Assembly: GCA_037952775.1 (NCBI GenBank)
Contig: JBANAY010000003.1
Coordinates: forward strand, 18,538,001 to 18,602,000
DNA length: 64,000 nucleotides
Reading direction: 5' to 3'
DNA from: Clonostachys chloroleuca
Taxonomy: Eukaryota; Ascomycota; Sordariomycetes; Hypocreales; Bionectriaceae
Shown piece after piece: positions 47,169-58,064 of the stretch. Numbering within the stretch: position 1 is the stretch's first letter; every line of letters starts with the position of its first letter. The notes under the pieces were generated by a model. The model did not search any database. It was given only the letters and a program-made list of their open reading frames with translations, and was not told where the DNA came from. Made by a program: the position numbers and the translations under genes.

Positions 47169-47763
47169 GAGGGTAGCGATTGCTCTCAATCTGGTTATGG
47201 CTCGCTCACCACTCTTCCACTGACACACAGTTGGTGATGATATTATAAACGGGTTAACAAAGGGGCACCTGGGATGGTCGGCTTCGAGTAGTGCATCAGG
47301 GACTCTCATTGGAGTTTTATGAATAAAAAATCATTACCTGTGCCAATTCCCAAAGCGAACCCTAAATCATTTGTCATCGTAGGTAGTAACTACACAGGAG
47401 TTAATCAACCTCGTACAAGCTATAATACCGCCTTGTGCGACGTAGTACGCGGTTCTCCATTGATCCACCAATGTCCTCGGAGGTAATGATGCATGACAGT
47501 TCAGAGCTTCATCTCTCACCGTGAAGTGTAGGTAAAGATAGACTCCCCATTCCGACTCAGCCATATAGACAGAGATTCAATTTGGTTATAGTATCATTAT
47601 CAAACGCAAACAATAACTAATGGGTATGCGTGTGTGCGAGAACAAGCAGACAAGTATACGGCATGCGATAAGCAAATGAACGACTTATCGCCATGATATA
47701 AATCCGGCATCCAGAAATGCTTATCACCAGTCATCACCTCCTCCAACTCTGAGAAATCCCCTC
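47169..47763. other. Convergent 3' region of coiled-coil and FMP52 genes
   Basis: 595 bases, AT-rich, no gene seen. Confidence 0.5.
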
Positions 47764-48465
47764 TCACTCCTCTGCACCCAGCTTCAGAATATCAGCTCCC
47801 TCCAGCACCCAGTGCTTACTGGGTGCCTTGCCCTCGTTGGCCAGCTTAATCGCCTTGGTCGTCGCCCTCGCGATGACATCGACGTCCTGCCCGAGAGCAT
47901 TCTTCAGACCTTTGTGGACGAGCCCGAGGCCACTGACGATGCTCTGGGCGCCCTTCTCCACGAACCTCTGCTCCTCGCGAGCGCCGAGGAGCATGCCCGG
48001 CCTGACGATGATGCTGTGGTCAAACTCGAGGCCCTTGACGGCGTCCTCGACCCCGACCTTCATCTGGGAGTAGGGGACGTAGTTTGACAGCAGGCCGCGC
48101 GTGCCGGCGGAGCTGATGAAGACGAACGTCTTGACGCCGGCCTCCTTGGCGGTCTTGGCGAGCTCGACGTTGAGGTCGTGGTCGATCTTCCACTGCTGCT
48201 GGATGCCGCCGGCGGCCGCGCGCGTGGTGCCCAGGGCGGAGATGACGACGGAGGGGGTGGCCGGGAGGCCCTTGAGGGAGGCGGGCCACTTCTCCGTGTC
48301 GGCCTCGACGACGGCGTTGAGGCTGGGGCCCTGAGCCTTGGGCGCGCGTCGCGAGATGGTGTGGACTGGGTTCCAGCTGCTCTCTGCCGCGAGGAGGGAG
48401 GAGAGGATGTGGGATCCCGTGAGGCCGGTGGAGCCAAAGACTGCGACGGAGATGGGGGCCGCCAT
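47764..48465 (-). CDS. FMP52: FMP52-like NAD(P)-binding protein, mitochondrial outer membrane
   Basis: Single exon of 233 aa, matching FMP52 of other fungi (related to animal HTATIP2/TIP30). It is an atypical short-chain dehydrogenase of unknown substrate, found at the mitochondrial outer membrane in yeast. The Rossmann start VAVFGSTGLTGSHILSSLL carries the G-x-x-G-x-x-G nucleotide loop. VISALGTTRAAAGG, FVFISSAGTRG with the conserved Ser and the YSQMKVGVEDAV Tyr-x-x-x-Lys-like element follow, then IVRPGMLLG. The codon use is strongly GC-ending, unlike the AT-richer neighbours on both sides. This agrees with a conserved core gene sitting inside accessory DNA. Confidence 0.93.
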   Translation of the reverse strand: MAAPISVAVFGSTGLTGSHILSSLLAAESSWNPVHTISRRAPKAQGPSLNAVVEADTEKWPASLKGLPATPSVVISALGTTRAAAGGIQQQWKIDHDLNVELAKTAKEAGVKTFVFISSAGTRGLLSNYVPYSQMKVGVEDAVKGLEFDHSIIVRPGMLLGAREEQRFVEKGAQSIVSGLGLVHKGLKNALGQDVDVIARATTKAIKLANEGKAPSKHWVLEGADILKLGAEE

Positions 48466-48953
48466 TTTTTTTATTCAGTCTGTTTGGTGTCTGGTTGATT
48501 GATATCTTGACGTGGTTAATGTGTGTTGGTTGAGAAAATGCTGGTCTGTGGGGTTTGCAGTTTGGTGATGTTTGGAATTGATGAAATGAGATTGAGACAT
48601 GGTTGCAGTGCTCTAAAATGATGGAATGTCACATGCTCGGAGGCAACAACCTCCATACGCAATATCTGCCCAATTATGCACCACCGGGATGCCTAAGATA
48701 GGTAGGGAAGTGAAATCCACTTCATTATATTCCCAAAACGTCTCTTTCGCAATACACTGATGGGGGATGGATTATTTGATTTGAACTGATAAAGGATAGG
48801 GCAGGGCAACGAGTGAGTGAGCTAAGAGCTCACATTTCATGAGAACAAATCAATTAGAAATATCTTGAACATTCGCAAATCGTATACCTATGCGAATTGA
48901 ATTACAATATGAGAAAGAAACAACCAACTAATGATAGATATCCAACCTTCCGA
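48466..48953. other. Intergenic, FMP52 5' end to deaminase gene 3' end
   Basis: 488 bases, both neighbours on the minus strand. FMP52 promoter; nothing else seen. Confidence 0.5.
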
Positions 48954-51012
48954 CTATTCATTGATATCGAGATCCTCAAGCAGAGATGAAACATCGTCCA
49001 GATCCGATACGGTGGTCGAAAGATCGTCCGGAAGCGTGATCCTTGCGGAGAATGTATTCGAATCATGCAGTCTGTATTTTGGCGGAGCCTTCTTCCCTAT
49101 GATGTCGAAGGCATCTTTGCGTATTCTTTCAATGATTCGATCATAAATCACTTGTCGTTCTTCTTCACCAGCTGTCCCGGCTGAAACAGGTACGTCCGGG
49201 AGCCGCCAACCCGGATACAAATTCGAGTGGCAGATTCGATGGCCGACGCCCGATCCTTGCGCTTGGAAGTAGTAATGGCAGAGTTTGCAGGTCGGCTTGC
49301 TACTCCCAATGTACCTCCAGCCTCTGAAGAACCGTGACTCGGAGAATCCCTCCGGAGTGTTCCCCAGCCAGCCATGTAGGTGGACTTCTGAATGAACAAA
49401 GGGCCGGAAGCTATCCTTTTCGTACTCAGCCCGTATTCTGTCATCCAAGTTGAACAGCTGGAGGTCTTTAACGAGCTGTTTGAATATAGCATGGTATTCC
49501 GCCTTTCTTGTCATCCTGTTGACAATCCCTTCTGCCTGGTAACTCTTGGCTCGGCAGATTTGGCTCTTTGTGAGCGGGATGCTTGACGGTAGGAAAGAAA
49601 TCAGGAAATCTTCAAAAAGTTCTGGAAACGCCGCGCGAGCTTCTCTGAAGATCTCTATTGAGGATGGGTACGCCAAAATGCGATTCACCGCATGTAGCAT
49701 CTCCGGCCAGCAGTCATTTGATGAGTTATGACCCCTTTTTCGAATGTCTTTAGACATTTGGGTGATAATTGCGTTGGCTGGTGACTTCTTGAACTTTTCC
49801 AATGCCTTCATCAATATATCACAGCCAGTTAGGTCTTGTCGAGAGAAACTGTCAGCTTGTACGAATCAAGACTCCAAATCATACAGACTAAACAAACTCA
49901 CAATCACTTTCAATGTCTGCCAATATCTGCTCATCGTTGGGCAGCAGTTCATTTATATCGAGTAACAATTGTTGCACCGATTCCCCTATTGAACCATGAC
50001 TATGTCAGCACTTAATTATTATCCTTTTGTATGCGAACAACCTCTTTTTCTTACAGTTTTGCCCAAGATCATTGGAACACCTTGCCAAGCATTTCGAGAT
50101 CTCTTTTACAAGGTCTTTGAAAAGCAGGCGGACTCTTTTCCTATTGTTGCGGAGAACATGATGAAGCAAAGTCTTGCGTCTTTCATCTTTGCCGATGAGC
50201 TTCAAAAGCTTCTCTACAAAGCCTTCCGTGGCTTGCAGTTGGACGTTGGTTTGCTGATTGCAAGCAAAGATGTATTGTATAGGATCAGCATCCTCAGGTT
50301 GCAATACGGCAGAAGAAGTTATCGAAGCACCCCCGTCCCCTTTTTGGTTGTCACAGACATAGCATAACTTATTGACAAACGCTTCAAACAATTGCTTTGG
50401 GTCGTTGAGATCCCAATCCCCTTCAAGATCACTATGGGTTGCTATGGCCAGCATCTTCATAGTCAAAACTTTGAAGAGTACCATAGGCTCGTAAAATTTT
50501 TTAATAGCCTTGGGTCTCATGGCGATCGTATCTTCCACTTGATAGTATCGATGTCAGTTCAGTCCAAGAGTGAGATGCTCCACCTCAGGGCAGAGCCTCA
50601 TAATAGTGGAGGGAGGGTAGATGAGAAACGCACATGGTATAACACCCATCTTTGCTTTCGATGGGTTTCTAATCAATTGTTTCTGGATTTCTTCTGCCTG
50701 TGCGCGAGATTTCTGAGGAGTTTTGAGGAAGAGTAGCTTGAACAGACTAGATTGAATCCAGTCCATGAGCCATGGGCATGCCCTTTTATAGAAAGCATCG
50801 GGGCTCTCTCCCGTCATCACATGCTGATCAGTAAGCTCCTCTCTTTCCCTATCATCTATCATAATAGCTTGCTGCGAGAGGCCCGCGGATACGACCTAGC
50901 TATGCAAGTCAACCCAATGAGATTGCGACGCCGAGCCCTCAGCTGCGATGACGAGTTCGGACATCCCACGTTCATTGGGGTCATCCTCAAGAAAGTGCAC
51001 TTTGCTTTTCAT
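48954..51012 (-). pseudogene. OTT_1508-like nucleic-acid/nucleotide deaminase, two in-frame stops
   Basis: The frame runs 51012-50055, 49985-49902 and 49834-48954, with two good introns (69 and 67 nt). The C-terminal part is a zinc deaminase of the OTT_1508 type, widespread in fungi and related to bacterial polymorphic-toxin deaminases (family knowledge). Catalytic H-S-E is seen in FRPFVHSEVHLHGWL and the zinc cysteines in IGSSKPTCKLCHYYF, followed by HRICHSNLYPGWRLPDV. The middle has FVNKLCYVCDNQKG, DTIAMRPKAIKKFYEPM and LRNNRKRVRLLFKDL. The same frame is broken by TAG at 50898-50896 and TGA at 50556-50554. I found no intron that removes the TGA. The TAG could be avoided by a weak GTTGAC donor or a start at 50862. 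Translation from 50520 would still include the deaminase core. Substrate and role are unknown. Confidence 0.75.
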
Positions 51013-51319
51013 TTTCGGTAAGAACCAACGCCGCCTCTATTACCCCTCAATGGCTGCCCAATCGCCCAGATCCGTTCTGGACTGACGTGATAAACGTCGG
51101 AGGATGTATTTGCTGCCATCGTCAAGCGGGGTTCTGTTCTGTGGCAGATTGTGCCTATAAATACAGCGTGCTGAACCGTTCTCTTCTCATTGAGACATAA
51201 CTCTTCTTTAATTTTTTCTACTTATCCATTGTCTTAATCGCATACTCATCACGACTCATTTAAGGCTACTCTCGTCGTTGCTCCCCAGTTTGGCTACGGG
51301 CTCTGATCCTACCATCACC
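51013..51319. promoter_or_regulatory. Divergent promoter of deaminase and C2H2 genes
   Basis: Only 307 bases separate the two start codons. A TATAAATA box lies at 51156-51163 on the plus strand. Shared control of the two genes is inferred. Confidence 0.5.
51156..51163 (+). promoter_or_regulatory. TATA box candidate (TATAAATA)
   Basis: Good TATA match 157 bases upstream of the ATG at 51320; the following bases are T/C-rich, as in a fungal leader. Confidence 0.5.
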
Positions 51320-52558
51320 ATGAGTTCTTGGCCAGACGATATAGATCTGGATCCCGGGATATTCTTTGATTCAGTCTTTGATCAACCCTTCAATAACAAT
51401 TACATCTCCTCCATACCCGATGAAGGGACCCCATCCATCTTTGATCCAGGGCCAAGCCTTGATTTCAGCCAACCCATGCCCTTTGGGGAGATCTTAGGTA
51501 GGTGTTGAAGCTGAGTTCCGACAATGAATTGCTAACAGTCAAAGGCTCACAAGGTTACCCTCCAGGGTACTCTTCGTCCCTCTCGGACAATTTCTTCTAT
51601 GCTTCCCCGTGCAGTATTACTCCGCATGAAGCTATGGTACACTCAACCTTTGGTGAATATATGCTTCCACAAGTTGATGACTCAATCGCGCAACAGGAAA
51701 ATGAAATTTACGAGCTCGCACGAGGTATTGAGGATTCCAGCCTCATCACTTCGTATAGAGCGCAACCGGACGAGTATATTACCACAGCCCCTCTGTCCCC
51801 CACCCGCGGTCCAGGTTCGATGGTTTAGTCGGAGAATCAAGAAGATGTTTCCGGCCATTCCCTCGAGGGCTCTGGCCCGGCTGGATTCTCTCAAGGACCC
51901 CCGGGGGACTTTGCGGCTTTCGTGATAACTCCTCCCAGCTTTTCATTTCCTAGTGTTTCTCTTGATAGTTCTTCTTTTAGCAGTGATGATTTTAGCGACG
52001 CTTCGACTGGTGGTATAGGTGATGATGGATCTTCTCCTGAGAACCTCCCCCAACGTAAGATCGAGCTTCTCAAGCTGCTGTGTTCCGCTGGGAGCTAACC
52101 AAAGTTATACATCCCAGAACCTCCTCAGCCGGGTTATCAGCGGTGCCGTAAATGTAAGAAGGAATATAAAGAAGGCGACCAGTTGAAGTAAGTGCAGTCC
52201 GAACTCACACCCAAAGCAACATATTTATCCCAGCGAGCTTACATCTCCCTTGCACAGGCGGCACCAGAAACGCCATATACCTAAGATCCACTGCCCCTTC
52301 TGTCCCGAGAGATACTGCGACCTTCGAGGTTGGCGAGAGCATTGTTTCCGCCATCACATCATATGGGCCGAGGATAATATTCCACATCACGATCCCCGAC
52401 GCCGGTGCAGGAATTGCGGACAGGAGTTGGGCAAAATTGACTATATGAGGAGGCATCTAAAGGCCAAGTCTAACCACAGGTGTAAGGAGAAGCTGGGGCA
52501 TCTACCACGCAAGGAACAGGTACTCCCGTTCAAGTCTGGCGATGCTAAGCGCTGTTGA
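51320..52558 (+). pseudogene. C2H2 three-finger protein with an in-frame stop
   Basis: Exons 51320-51497, 51545-52054, 52118-52187 and 52258-52558 give a 353-codon frame with one internal TAG at 51826-51828, after GPGSMV. The N-terminal part is acidic and rich in Asp, Ser, Pro and Phe (DDIDLDPGIFFDSVFDQP), like an activation region. The part after the stop continues in the same style. The C-terminus holds a classic finger CRKCKKEYKEGDQLKRHQKRH joined across the last intron. Then come CPFCPERYCDLRGWREHC-x-x-x-HH and CRNCGQELGKIDYMRRHL. It is probably a fungal-specific DNA-binding regulator. CAG to TAG by one C-to-T change is the simplest origin of the stop. An intron removing it was not found. 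The first two introns are short (47 and 63 nt). It shares its promoter with the deaminase gene. Confidence 0.65.
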
Positions 52559-53179
52559 TTTTTTGCTTTTGACTTCTTTTGTTTTTACCAAAATGTGTCA
52601 AAAACTCGAGAAAAAAAGAATTAGTGCAGTAGGAAGCTCTTTGGTTCAAATTTCAATTTCCTGTTGCTTAATATTCACACCAACCCCCTTCAGTTCCGTA
52701 TAAGTCAAGCTTAAGCAAGCACAAATGATCAGCCTCAGTACGATCGTAATGCTAGTCATACTCAAAAGAATTGACCATACGGAGTACAAAGTCAGAATCT
52801 ACCTGGTCAACACAATTTGAAAATGTATAGACTTCTGAACAAATTAAAGCCGATATATCGGCTTCTGTTCATTGCCTGCTACAGGGTAGTGGGTAAGTGT
52901 TGACGGGGCCAGTCAACACCCCGCCGCAGGCAGCTTAGCTGATGATAACTTTATCTGGTGGGGTGGCCCGAGGCAGGCCTGAAGCTTGCGACAGCTCTCT
53001 GCCTGCTTCACTCAACACCTTCCATAAGAACCCATACCCTCGATTCTTGTTATATTTACTCTCAATATTGAACATTATCCTCATACCGGAGTCTACGCTG
53101 CATCGGATTCTACCAATCCATTCGCTAATTTCCTCATTTTCCTCCCTTCTCGCATAGTACTACTCTTCCTCCAGCGGCC
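52559..53179. other. Intergenic, C2H2 3' end to RING gene 5' end
   Basis: 621 bases, AT-rich at first and pyrimidine-rich from 53000, which is probably the promoter and leader of the RING gene. Confidence 0.5.
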
Positions 53180-53841
53180 ATGACCACACAGTACGAGGGT
53201 ATGTTCTTCGTTCAGCCCGTTCCTCGCCTGCCACTGCCTTCTGCAAGCCGGCTAATTCAAATAAAATAGTTGAACATGGAGTGAGCTTCTCCGAACCCCG
53301 CCGCTCCCGCCGCGTTGACATGGCGTCCTTCTTCTCCCTCCTCAACCAGATCGGCTCCCCCGCCGGCACCGAGACTCCCCAGCAGAACCCCCATGCGACG
53401 CCCACTCCCGTCGACGCAGCCGCTCTCTTCCGGCTCCTCCAGGAGCAGCTGCTCACCCTGCACAACACGGCCCCCACCACGGACAACCGGGACTTCCTGG
53501 AGCAGCTCATCTCGAGTCTCGAGGACGACATCAACGACCCCCCGTCGAGGCTCAAGGGCGTGAGCCAGGAGTTCGTGGACACGCTGGACCGCGTCAACAG
53601 GAAGAAGCTCGACAAGGATGAAGACTGCGCCATCTGCAAGGTGCCCTACCTTGAGGACGAGTACTGCCTGGTGGTGGAGCTGCCGTGCAAGGGGAGGCAT
53701 CAGTTCGACCTGGAGTGCGTGGGACCGTGGCTGAGGAGCAAGGGCACATGTCCTATGTGCCGGGAGGAGATGGGCAAGAAGAAGGAGATCCCCGTTGTCG
53801 ATGACGACGAAGAGGACGATATGGACATGCTGTACGGATGA
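53180..53841 (+). CDS. RING-type zinc finger protein, probable E3 ubiquitin ligase
   Basis: Exons 53180-53198 (MTTQYE) and 53270-53841 with a 71-nt intron give 196 aa. RING proteins usually pass ubiquitin from an E2 to a substrate. The RING lies at about residues 130-175. CAICKVPY starts it, LPCKGRHQFDLEC supplies the middle ligands and GTCPMCREEM closes it. The spacing fits C3HC4/C3H2C3 with an unusual Asp-Leu-Glu-Cys centre. Upstream, residues 20-125 are helical and Leu-rich. Between them DFLEQLISSLEDDINDPP and GVSQEFVDTLDRV match the segment just before the RING in related proteins. The tail is acidic (DDDEEDDMDM). Ligase activity is inferred from the domain only. Confidence 0.88.
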
Positions 53842-54046
53842 GACGCGCGGGCGAGTGTTCCACGATACGAGGTGATGAACTGCATTGGCGCCGGGGAGTT
53901 CTGAGAGTGAGAGAGATGCTATTATTCCGGGAAGGGAATTTTACGTCTGATATTTACACGTTTACACGGCCTCTACAAAGGGGAAAAACATGGGAAGGAG
54001 GAAGCATAAGCATCGTTTATCATAATATTCATATCGCATCGTATTT

Positions 54047-54928
54047 TCACACCCCCAGGGTTTTGATTGTTTCCAGAGTCTTCTGGGCTTTGGTTTTGGC
54101 GTCCTCGTTATCAGTCTTGCTGCTCAACTCCTCCACTCTCTGTTGCCAGAACGTCCAGCGCTCCTTGTTCAACCCTGGCTCCCCGCCGAAGAGTTTGCCG
54201 CCCTTGAGCGTCCTCTTCTGAGTGTCGTCCAGCTCCTGGTTCTTCGCGGCGCCGTTCAGTAGCACCTGGCCTGCATTCACGACCCACTCGTGTGTGACGG
54301 CGATGTGGCCATTCAGTTCGGCCGACGAGTCGTGTTCCTCCTCGAGACCGTCGCGCAACGCCCAGATGGCAAATTCCGTACCGGAGGTGATGGAGGAGCC
54401 CAGGAGACGGGCTGCGAAGGAGTTGAGAGAGATCCAAGAAGAGATGGCGGCATTGTCCTTGTCGCTGCCATCGAATTTGGGAATGACTACAGCCGAGTTA
54501 GTCATACCACTCGGTAGTAAAAAAAAAAGGCCAAGATTGCACCTACAGTTCCATGCTTCTCTCGCACAGGGTCCCAGCATCGGGAGGTCGGCCCATACTT
54601 TGGTCTCCTTGCCCCAGATCTCGACGGAACCGTCTGACCGGGCCTTGAGCCTCTCCACAATCAAAACGAGGAGCTGCAGTCTCGAGTCCTGGGCCGAGAC
54701 CTTCTTCACAACCTCGATATAGAATGTCCAGAAGGCCCAGAGGAAATCCTCGGCCTTCTCATCGGAGTTGTAGCCTGAGCGGTAGAGGTTGGATATGCCA
54801 TTGACCACGTCGTCGGCCGAGCCGCTGCCGTTGAGCGCGGGGTCTAGGATGGCAGCAACGCGGGACTCGACCGCATCCTGGTTCGAGTTCTTGGGAACAA
54901 GAGCCTCGAGATCAATGCGTTCGGCCAT
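54047..54928 (-). CDS. DUF3632 family protein
   Basis: Exons 54928-54547 and 54486-54047 with a 60-nt intron give 273 aa. DUF3632 is a fungal family of unknown function with an all-helical look. The family-like segments are DDVVNGISNLYRSG, LLVLIVERLKARSDG and WADLPMLGPCAREAWN joined across the intron to FIPKFDG. WISLNSFAARLLG, AIWALRDGLEE, VVNAGQVLLNG and ERWTFWQQRVEEL follow. The start is the ATG of MAERIDLEALVPK; the frame stays open 300 bases upstream, but that part is arginine/alanine-rich noise in the leader. The intron has no stop in frame, so unspliced RNA would add 20 residues. It is convergent with the RING gene, with only 205 bases between stops. Confidence 0.87.
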   Translation of the reverse strand: MAERIDLEALVPKNSNQDAVESRVAAILDPALNGSGSADDVVNGISNLYRSGYNSDEKAEDFLWAFWTFYIEVVKKVSAQDSRLQLLVLIVERLKARSDGSVEIWGKETKVWADLPMLGPCAREAWNCRCNLGLFFLLPSGMTNSAVVIPKFDGSDKDNAAISSWISLNSFAARLLGSSITSGTEFAIWALRDGLEEEHDSSAELNGHIAVTHEWVVNAGQVLLNGAAKNQELDDTQKRTLKGGKLFGGEPGLNKERWTFWQQRVEELSSKTDNEDAKTKAQKTLETIKTLGV

Positions 54929-56867
54929 GGTAGCGACAACGAATCCCGAAACACTGCGGATCTGGGTCTGCGGTGGTGGGCGCAATTGGAGCTTGGGAGT
55001 TGCAGCGGCGGCGGGGTAGTATGCGCGGATGTGAAATTTATCAGCAGCAGCTCGGGACCAGGTGCGACGACACGTCGCCTGCCGCCGCGTCACTGAGGTC
55101 TTATATAGTAGCACGCGGGAGGAGACTGGTCTGCCTAGCGAGGATGAGACGTGGGCGGCGGCCTGGCGAGCTGCTTGAAGCGGCAAGATCAGCTGGGATG
55201 TGTGTATATGCGTCATGCGGGACCACAAGCAGCTGCGGGCTTGTCGGCGCGGGGCATCAAGCGATCGGGGGCCAATGAGCAGGACAAATCGGGGCCACGA
55301 TGCACCGGTGGTGATGGTGGTGATGATGCAGTGTTGCTCTTTATCACCTGTCGCTGGCGGGCAATTCCACCGTGAATTGGCCCTGATTCACCATGGTGCA
55401 GCTGCATGAGGCTCGGCGTCCAAGCTCGAAGGCTCAGCACTCTCTGTCTTTGGCTTTGGGTCTACAGTCACGACTTTTGTCTCCGTCGCCGGGAGATTAT
55501 GCATAATTGGAAAGGTCTACATCTTATCTTGCAAAGGTCCATCTCATGGGATCAGAGCACTCCACCCTACACCACCCTTTTAATGCACTGCTGATAAGGT
55601 GGTTCATTCGCTCTGAGCATTTGCTTGTCGGTCTAATTACCTTTCTTAGGACATGAGAGCGACTCCTTAGTGGGTAAATTAATTTTGGCTTCCAAATGAA
55701 TTCAAGCTCAAGAGCGGCATAGCTTCTAAGTAGAGTTCCTCATGATGTGAGAGAAGTTTAGGAGCCTCACATTTTTGCCTTTATGGTGTAAGTTGCCATG
55801 TTGTAAGCTAAGCCGCCATGTAAGAGACACAGTCTATGAGTTGATGCCAATTTATTTTGAGTACAAACGGCTCGCCAGTTGCAATTGTTGCCAATCTCTC
55901 CGGGCGTTCGCTTATCATGCGAGCCTTCGATATGCCAGCCTTCTCTCGCTCGGAGCTTTGCCGTGAGTCGTATAGCAACGAAACGGGAATTCCCAGTCAC
56001 AATCCCATCGTCATCTCTACTGGAGACCTTCTCTCTTTGTCACTTTGCTCTTTTTTCAATATGAAGGACACTGTTAAATCTAGGCACCGACCACCTGCAC
56101 ATACAGCATACACTCGGCAAAGAAACGTACCAATGGTGGTTGTTCGCGAGAAGTCACTCATCCGTGATTTCTATCCCGTCTCGAGTCTCTTATAATCTTT
56201 CAAAGTTCTACACACCGTCCTTAATTATGATAATTTCCTGGTCGCTTCCTATCCTGAAATTCTACGACGACCCCGCACTGCAACGCAACATGCAACTACA
56301 TGCAAGAGCAAGGCTCAAGCAGGCAGCAGTGGTTCTTGACGCAAGCTAATGTGCGTCATGAGCTCTGCGGCCAACTTGCGGCCCGCTTGGATGTACCATC
56401 CCTGATACACCACTGCCGATGGAGACATGGGTGATGTCGATTGGGTGGACGGATTGGTGAAAAATAACGGTGTAATGGGTCTAGTACATCGGGGAGTACT
56501 GCTCGTTTCACTCCATCTCACTGAAGTAATGGCCGGATGGTCTGACATGATTCCTACGATGAACTCTTCAAAGATTCTCTGCCAAATATATATCGCACAG
56601 GCCCCCGGACAACCCCGGGCATACCTAGTGTAGAAAGCCCTTGGATTCTGACGGCGGCGGTTTTAAGCCGATCCAGATCGGCGAGACCGAAGCCTCATCA
56701 TCGCTTTAGTAAAATGGTTGGGTCGAGGCTCAGGCCCCTGTGCTATGAGATGACGCACAATAGGGTGGAACGAAGCTTAGTCTTGCCAAGAAACGATAAA
56801 CTCATTGGAATGTTGCGGGTTGCTTTGAGAGTACCAAGGTATTATAGGATCTATGATTTTTCAGAGT
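54929..56867. other. Intergenic, DUF3632 5' end to SMP-30 3' end
   Basis: About 1.9 kb. Several open frames of 60-112 codons overlap and none is family-like. I see no gene. Confidence 0.45.
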
Positions 56868-58064
56868 TCAAACTTTGAGTTTAGCAGCAACTGTCGGCTT
56901 CCCGAGCGTTCCAACATGACACTTGAAGACGCTGCCAGAGTACTTGACCGACTCTGGGTACTTCTCCGGCTCATGCTCAGACTCGCTCGTGATGTAGATG
57001 TCCTCGCCGGCAAAGGCAACAGCCTAGAATGGAGTGATGTTTCATTTAGCTCTTGTCCCACAAACAGAACGGATTGCTGTGGAGGGAAACATACCGTCGG
57101 ACACCGAGTTGGAACATGGACCTCACCGGTGATTTTGCCCTCGGGCGAGACACGGATAACCTTCCAGGAGCCCCAGAGCGCAATCCAGAAGTTTCCGGCC
57201 TCGTCTCGGGCGTGGCCGTCTGGCCCTGTACCCTCCTCGGCGAGAAAGAACACCCTCTTGTTGGAGATGTTGCCAGTCTCCTTGTCAAAATCGTAGGCGA
57301 ATATGCTCCTGTCGCCAGTGTCTGTGAAGTACATGATCTTCTCATCTTCTGACCAGCTGATACCATTTCCAATAGTGACACCGTTTAATATGCGGTGAAA
57401 CTGTCCGTCTGGGTCCAGTCTAAACAGAGCCCCTAGTTATCAGAGTAGCTCATTAGTACGACCCTCAAGAGGCACGGGATAATTTGAATGTACTCACCCT
57501 CCGGCTTGAAGGTAGTCTCTGCGGGATCACATATCGCGCTGACCCAGAAACGGCCCTTGCTATCAACGGCCCCATCGTTGGCCCTCATCTTCTTAGGCTT
57601 TCCGTCTTTCTCCTCTTCTTCCGACCAGTATCTCTGGAGGATCTTGGGCTCCCCGCCCGACTTTTTGTCGAATCCGATGCCATATTTACCGCCAAAGAGA
57701 AAACTATCCTCTGCTCCTTCAAGCTCTGCAGTGACCCTGAAATTGGGTGTTGGGTCAATTAATGGTTTCCTCTGATGCAGGTCGATAGAGGGGCGCATTG
57801 TCCCCGCAAAAGGGCGAACCTACGAGACGGAATCGTCATATAAGATCTCTTTGAGAGAAGAGGGTCCTTGCTCTAAATTCACTCGATAGACCTTCTTATT
57901 GACGATATCAACAAACCGGAGAACATTGTCCTCACGCTCCCAGAACGGGCCCTCGGAAAGCCCGCATCGTAGGTCGAGGTAGGGCTGGTGGGGTTGTTAG
58001 CAACCTCAGACCGGTGTATCATGGAGAAATATGGCTATACTTCGTTGATTTTGAAAGTTTCCAT
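56868..58064 (-). CDS. SMP-30/gluconolactonase (regucalcin)-like hydrolase
   Basis: Exons 58064-58041, 57984-57824, 57736-57498, 57432-57095 and 57023-56868 give 305 aa. It is a six-bladed beta-propeller metal-dependent lactonase of the SMP-30 family; the natural sugar-lactone substrate is not evident. Motifs are GLSEGPFWEREDN with the first metal Glu, VDIVNKKVYRV, MRANDGAVDSKGRFWVS with the Asn/Asp metal and substrate residues and GVTIGNGISWSEDEKIMYFTD. DTGDRSIFAYDFD, DGHARDEAGNFWIALWG and FAGEDIYITSESEHE follow. All four intron phases are consistent. No signal peptide is present, so it is probably cytosolic. The second intron (57823-57737) begins with an in-frame TAG, which supports real splicing. 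Confidence 0.92.

Noticed and set aside
50862..51012. Start of the deaminase at the ATG at 50862 as an intact gene
   Set aside because: It would avoid the TAG but the in-frame TGA at 50556-50554 still interrupts the protein.
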